The notes beneath the pieces are model-generated. The model saw nothing but the letters and a program-made list of their open reading frames with translations. It had not been told where the DNA came from and did not search any database. A DNA stretch of 64,000 nt from Cryptomeria japonica (taxonomy: Eukaryota > Streptophyta > Pinopsida > Cupressales > Cupressaceae): positions 830,324,160 through 830,388,159 of the forward strand of contig NC_081411.1 of assembly GCF_030272615.1 (NCBI RefSeq), in the 5' to 3' direction. The position numbers were made by a program, and so were the translations under genes. Below, piece by piece: positions 58,908 through 64,000 of this stretch. Position 1 is the first letter of the stretch, and each line of letters starts with the position of its first letter.

Positions 58908-60421
58908 TGATGAATTAATGATGAATAGTTAGTACAAAACTGGTATTGAGTGGGGGGGGTGAATTAGTACAAGCAAAAACACTTTACCTAAATTGGTTTG
59001 ACTGCACACACTAAACTTTAAATGACAAGCAATAACATTGGTCTAAATCAGATTACTACTGGCACAACACAGTGAGAATGTGAAAGACATAAACCGGTAA
59101 CTCTTAGCTTTCCACACAATCTAATACCTCATTTCCACTTCACCCTTATGCATAAACAAGTAATCTATCATTAGAAATATAATGACTGCTAGTTCAACAT
59201 GTTTTACCACTTTCACATAAAACACTGAACCATCACATGAAAGACATCACACATGACACAATGATTTTTCATGTGGAAACCCAACTGGGAAAAACCACGG
59301 TGGGGATGAATACCCACAAGCTATTCTTTGAACTATTTTGAGGTCCACTCTGTTAGGAGCCTAGTCTGGTTAAAGACTATTACAATAGGTTCTACTAGAA
59401 ACTGATCTTGCTAGGGATCACTCGGTTAAGGGATGGCTAAATACCTGGTTAAGGGTTAGAACCCTATCAAAGGTTACCTCGCAAGAGGATTTTAAGAACT
59501 CACTAAATTGAGTCACCCTATTAAAGGATTTACACAAAAGCCTGTTAAAGCTACCCAGTTAAGGGATTTTCCAACTACTAAAATGGTTAGAAGTCAATAG
59601 GTAATACACTGATCTGATAACAACACTCAATGCCAAGACAGATCCACTTTAGCTCCTTTTCTTCTACAATCACACTCTACAGGCATCAACACACTTCTTC
59701 GGTCTAGTAAGAATCAAGTATCACTTACTGGGATACACACATAACATTTTCCAACAACTTCAAAATGAAAATCATCATCGACCTTATAGGAAACAGATAG
59801 GTTGGCAGCATAAACCCTAAACCCTAAACATTTAGGTTTTACAATCCAGACAGTTCAATCCTGACCGTTAACCACATTGCATTGAATACAACAGTCTTGA
59901 ATAGATCTCAAGACTTTCTCCAACGTTCATTATTTGTTGCTTCAAGAAGCTGATAACTCATCACACGCTCTCCACCATTTATAGAGACTTTGCACATTCT
60001 CAAGGTAGATAGGATCAATCTCCATGCAAGATCCTTAAGGAAATCCTTCATGTGCACAAGGCTGACATGGAAACACTTATCCTATCTTCATTACAAAGCT
60101 AACTCATCACAAGAAGTCATCGGTTAAAGCGCACAATCTTGGAATGCATCAATTGGAAAGTCTAAAGCTGAGACTACCAACTGGTAGTCATGCCAAATGA
60201 AACCCCAATAGAGAAATTTCATATACCGGTTCTCATTTCAACATATTGGTTCACCTTAAACAAACATACCACTTCACTTTTTCACAAATATCAGTTTACA
60301 TCATCATGTCGGTTCTCTTTCTAGTTTGCTACTACAACATACCGGTTCATACTTCAGCATATTGATATCATTGACAACATACAATATCATCATGTCATCA
60401 TGCTCTACACATATGCCAACA
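58908..60421 (-). repeat. 5' LTR of element D
   Basis: 1514 bp, tgatgaattaatg to atgccaac(a), colinear with 45383-46872. The final A is shared with, or deleted from, the right target copy. Confidence 0.9.
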
Positions 60422-60425
60422 AAAC

Positions 60426-61130
60426 TATCATTAAAGGATGAATCAACACCTATTAATCCAACAAGATATAAATCTATGATTGGAGGTTTACTGTATTTGA
60501 CACAAACAAGACCTGATATTATGAATACAGTATGTATTGTTTCAAGATTTCAAAGCAATCCTAAAGAAAATCATGAATCAGCAGTAAAAAGGATTTTCTG
60601 ATATCTACAAGGCACAACAAATCTTGGTTTATGGTATCCTAAAGATGAAAATTTTGATTTATGTGCATACATAGATGCAAATTGGGTAGGAGATATAGAT
60701 GACAAAAAGAGTACCACTGATGGAGCATTCTTTCTTGGTAGCAGATTGATTTCATGGTTGAGCAAGAAACAGAGTTGTACATCATTATCAATAGCAGAAT
60801 CAAAATATGTTGCAACAGTAACTAATTGTACTCATTTATTCTAGATTAAACAAATGTTGAAGTACATAAAGGTAAAATGCAAAGAACCTATAATCATTTA
60901 TTGTGATAATATGGCAGCAATTGATATATCCAATAATCTAGTATTTCACTCTAAAACTAAACATGTTTCTATCAAATTCAATTTTCTGAAAGAGAATGTT
61001 GAAGCAAAAGAAGTGAAATTGGTTTATGTGAATACTAAAGAGCAGATTGTAGATATCTTTACTAAGCCTTTGCCTAAGGAAAGTTTTGAATATCTCAGAG
61101 AGTAGCTTCAGGTAATACCCTCACCAGTAG
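60426..61130 (+). pseudogene. Copia RT end and RNase H of element C
   Basis: Resumes C's frame: [50 protein letters not shown] then TGA for Trp, then RNase [81 protein letters not shown]. The stretch 61131-61503 is non-coding 3' sequence ending in a purine tract with one change (ccaaaggggaagat). Confidence 0.87.
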
Positions 61131-61503
61131 AGACTTAGAAAATTGGAGATTGGCATCAAACTGGCAAGAATTAACAAAAAAAACCTTTTCTGGCTTTGAT
61201 GAAGGAGAGCTACTTCTTAGGGGGAGTATTTGGATAAGTTGGTATTTGTAATTAGTTCTATGAACTAGATGTATCTATTTTTTGTATTGCTTTGGAATTT
61301 AATGTCAAAGGGGGAGAGATATCTATGGAAAAACACATTATCTTTTGTGGAGAGATTATTCTTGAGGGGAGTAATATTATGTATTTTGATTTCTGGTAAT
61401 TGATCTCTTTTGGAGATTGTTGGTTTTGGGTTTTTGGCATTTTTGCTTTGGAACTTAGATGGTTTTTCCATCTTGTGTTGCCATCAATGCCAAAGGGGAA
61501 GAT

Positions 61504-62484
61504 TGTTGGTATCATGGATGTGTTGCACTAGTTTTGTCATTGATGTCAACATGTGTCAGCACTTATCAGCATTGGAGATCTTTGGTTATGTTCACCGGCA
61601 TGTTCAGTGACTTATGCATAGTCACCAATATCTGGTTCACCGACAGGTTATATTGTTCACCGGAACTAAGGATGATCTGTTATCATTTGGAAATTACTTG
61701 GTTATGTCTAAGACATGGTTTGGACACTTGGTTTTGGTGATTTGGTTATTGGTCTAATCGAGTTTGCATATTTGCTATTACTGACAAATTGGTCTAGGTT
61801 ATGGACCGGCAAACATTATCTATTCCAAATCAGCACGACATGATATGGAGATGATTTATTGATTGGTTGTTATTATAAATGCATTAAGCCGACATGATGC
61901 ATCACATATTGATCTATTTGTAATTGATCTAATTGTAATATTCTTAGTGAGCTGACCTACACATTTGGTCTTAGGGTTTGGTATATATGTAAGATCTCAT
62001 TTGTGAGATTATGAAGTAGTAGTGAAAAGGAATGTAATAATGTATATGCGAATATAAGAAAAGATACTCACACAGACATCATTTAAATATTCAAGGAAGG
62101 TTCGAAGAAGGAAATCAGTGTGACTCCCATTTTGTGATTAAGCAGTGAGATCTAGGCAGTTGGCCTTTTTGCATGTGCAAACCCCATTTGTACACACATA
62201 CCATCTACAGTAGTATCATCTGATTGTGGGTAAGGTTTCCCACTGTGGTTTTTCCCCTTACAGGGTTTCCACGTACAAATATTTATGTTATGTGTTGTGG
62301 ATGTTATTTGTCTTTATGCATTAAACTTTATCGATACTATTATTAACTGTTAAATTGTTAACCAACATTAAGTTTGGCTTATCGATATATGCATCAAGTT
62401 TGATTAAGTTTTATTTGGGTTGAAATTAATAGACAACTGATTCACCCCCCACCCCCCCCTCTCAGTTGCCTCCGGGTCCTAACA
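61504..62484 (+). repeat. 3' LTR of element C
   Basis: 981 bp, tgttggtatcatgg to cctaaca. Shorter than the 5' LTR by an internal loss of about 86 bp near 62110. Roughly 10% divergence by eye over the first 255 positions. Confidence 0.91.
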
Positions 62485-62994
62485 ACCTAACCAGTCTGCA
62501 TCTATATAGACTTTCAAATAGAAGTCTCCAGCATATGGATACCATAATCCATAATCAATTATACCTTTCAAATATCTAAATATTCTTTTAGTTGCTACCA
62601 TGTGTGTCTCCTTAGGACTTTTATGAAATCGGGCAAGTAATCCAACAACATGAGCAATATTTGGTATGTTATGAACAACATAATGTAGTTTCCCTATCAT
62701 AGACCTATACTCCTTTTCATCAATTGATGCAGAATAATCTTCCTTAAACAATTTACAACCTGTTACCATAGGTGTTCCAACTAGTTTACGGTCTCCCATT
62801 CCAAAAGTCTTCAACACCGCTTTCACATACTTGGTTTGTGTGATAAAAATACCTTCCTTCATTTGTTGAATTTGTAAACCTATAAAGAATTTTATCTCTC
62901 CTACCAGAGTCATCTCAAATTCACTTTTAATCTCATTAGCAAAGTCATCGCATATGTCATTATTGTCTCCAAAAATGATATCATCCACAAATAC
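62485..62994 (-). pseudogene. Copia RT C-terminal part and RNase H start (F)
   Basis: Minus-strand [115 protein letters not shown]. Open without stops over this stretch. It joins the GNVDDRKST block at 40835 once C is discounted. L is inserted three codons 5' of the catalytic Asp pair. Confidence 0.88.
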
Positions 62995-63793
62995 TGTAGA
63001 CACCTAAAATTGTCCCATCTAATTAAATAAATATTTTTATTTAATTAACTATTTAAGCCTAAATCATCTATTAATTAAATAAATCTTTATTTATTTAATT
63101 AATTCATTTATCCTCTTCTAAGCCTTTCCTCATTTAAATAAATACATTTATTTATTTAAATTGTCCTTCCCCTAAATTAAATAAATACTTTTATTTATTT
63201 AATTGATCCCACTTCTTCTATTAATTAAATAAATCTTTATTTATTTAATTAATTCATTAGAATTTTCTACCCATGACACATATCATTCATCTCTTAATTC
63301 CTACACTACCTAGCCTCTCATTATTTTCTTATTTCTTTTACCTACCCTTTAATCCTAGCCGACCATCTATCTTTTACACCTCTTAATCTTATCCATCCAT
63401 TTCTTATAGTGTCTTCTATATAAGAGGATGCTTCTCTCATTATCAATCCTCCTAAGCTCCTAAGCATAACTATGCATTTGAACTTTCATATGCAATCAAG
63501 CCTTTTTATGATCAAGCTATCAACCACATTTTCATTCTTTGTTGAGCTCTTATGCACACATAAAATCTAAGAGCAAATATATCAAGCAAGATAAATGGAC
63601 ATAGCAAGAATGGATATTCAAACCCTATTGGACATGTGATGGTATAATCTTTGTGATTTTGTTGATTTGCATTGTCTTAGGTAATCTTCATATGTTATGG
63701 TGAATCTTTGTTGTTGTTAGGCTAGGGTTTTGTGGTTGAATTCATTTAGTCTTTCAATATTGTTGTTTCCATTATCCACTTTCACCATAAACA
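62995..63793 (+). repeat. 5' LTR of element L
   Basis: About 799 bp, tgtagacacc to ccataaaca. The first third is AT-rich with repeated palindromes. tataagagga near 63418-63427 is a TATA-like candidate followed by leader-like sequence. The 3' edge is inferred from the adjacent putative primer site. Confidence 0.65.
63009..63260 (+). repeat. Array of AT palindromes in LTR L
   Basis: Five near-perfect inverted repeats in 250 bp, of the form attaaataaat-spacer-atttatttaat, at about 63020-63050, 63072-63105, 63134-63162, 63175-63210 and 63221-63254. The second and fifth are near-identical. Spacing is 40-50 bp. Confidence 0.75.
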
Positions 63794-63794
63794 T

Positions 63795-63815
63795 CTTGGC
63801 ATGCCCGGTGGGACA
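63795..63815 (+). other. Putative primer binding site of element L
   Basis: ttggcatgcccggtgggac begins two bases after the LTR. Its complement has the form of a tRNA T-arm and acceptor end terminating in CCA. I cannot name the tRNA with confidence. Confidence 0.5.
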
Positions 63816-64000
63816 TGGATTTTTGTTAGATCTATGTATTTTTTGCATGTTTTTTCTAACCCTGTATTGTTGTTTTGCAAAAAAAAATTGGAGAATAAAC
63901 TTGTGCATCTAAGGTTTTGGACACAAGATCAAGATCTTGGAGAGATTTGATCTGATCTTACAACCTGCTTATAAATTTTGTACCAAATTGTTTTTGCAGG

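Larger units (their letters stand above)
45383..60421 (-). mobile_element. Ty1/copia element D (family II), split by E
   Basis: Minus-strand copia element inserted in C's RT. LTRs 45383-46872 and 58908-60421; intact primer site (gctctgatacca, 58894-58905); purine tract at 46873-46886. The target is aaact (45378-45382) on the left and aact on the right, consistent with loss of one A in an A-run at the joint. Domains gag-PR-IN-RT-RNase H, with E (47438-55056) in RNase H. LTRs differ at roughly 11% of the first 155 positions by eye. Confidence 0.9.
40836..62484 (+). mobile_element. Ty1/copia element C (family I), split by D
   Basis: Plus-strand copia element: LTRs 40836-41896 and 61504-62484; primer site TGGTATCAGAGC at 41899-41910 (intact); gag-PR-IN-RT up to 45382; D (45383-60421); rest of RT and RNase H to 61105. 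Target duplication gcctg (40831-40835) against accta (62485-62489): each differs by one G-to-A change from the same presumed original, and the host RNase H codons confirm the joint. The 3' LTR lacks about 86 bp found in the 5' LTR near 41435-41525. Confidence 0.9.
38831..62994 (-). mobile_element. Ty1/copia element F (partial), split by C
   Basis: Minus-strand copia element of the family-II kind: 3' LTR at 38831 to about 40067, RNase H end at 40384-40830, then element C (40836-62484), then RNase H start and RT at 62485-62994, where L interrupts. The remaining 5' part is outside. Removing C and one copy of its target joins the RNase H frame exactly. It is inserted in the protease of J; a candidate left target is taata (38826-38830), not checkable here. 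Confidence 0.8.
62995..64000 (+). mobile_element. Gypsy-like element L, 5' end only
   Basis: Starts tgtagacacc after a candidate target aatac (62990-62994) and runs off the window. The LTR start equals that of J's LTR in inverse orientation, so L and J are likely related gypsy elements. The LTR (about 799 bp) is followed by a putative primer site and about 185 bp of internal leader without an ORF. Confidence 0.7.

Noticed and set aside
63717-63912. Overlapping 60-63 codon frames on both strands at the L leader
   Set aside because: They span the LTR edge and the putative primer site, so they are non-coding leader.

Overview
This is nuclear DNA of a seed plant, AT-rich and made almost entirely of nested LTR retrotransposons. 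No host gene, rRNA, tRNA gene or CRISPR array was found. The mix (large Ty3/gypsy elements with an antisense plant-mobile-domain ORF, decayed Ty1/copia elements with 1.0-1.6 kb LTRs, deep nesting) would suit a large gymnosperm genome. That assignment is a low-confidence inference; no species-diagnostic gene is present. For convenience I name the elements A to L.

Foundation. Two related Ty3/gypsy elements lie on the minus strand. H (1 to about 12830) has gag and protease fragments and an integrase C-terminus but no reverse transcriptase. J (about 12890 to 38830, continuing 5' beyond later insertions) has, from its 3' end: 3' LTR, polypurine tract, an antisense (+ strand) plant-mobile-domain gene with its own TATA box and a probable intron, a repeat-rich spacer, then integrase, RNase H, RT, linker with a G-patch-like motif, and protease. 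H contains a long solo LTR (G, 2681-11830), and G contains Ty1/copia element A (3315-9999).

Insertions into J. Copia element B (20082-27199) splits the integrase. A perfect-TSD solo LTR (28179-29696) splits RNase H. A tRNA-derived SINE (30792-31094, 18-bp TSD) splits RT. A non-coding element with three tandem LTRs (32773-38111, TSD atcta) splits the pol linker, and itself carries solo LTR K (34706-36494). Copia element F starts at 38831.

Right half. F (minus) is split in RNase H by copia element C (+, 40836-62484). C is split in RT by copia element D (minus, 45383-60421). D is split in RNase H by copia element E (+, 47438-55056). F is also split by gypsy-like element L, whose 5' LTR and putative PBS are at 62995-63815 and which runs off the window.

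Most joints could be placed to the base because target-site duplications are recognisable and the interrupted reading frames continue on the far side. All coding regions are decayed, with in-frame stops mostly of the TGG or CAG/CAA transition type, frameshifts and lost catalytic or zinc-binding residues. The window therefore reads as a layered fossil record. The best candidates for something new are J's antisense gene, the three-LTR miniature element, and K's heat-shock-element-like repeats. Boundaries quoted for degraded domains are approximate. LTR divergences are by-eye counts over short stretches.
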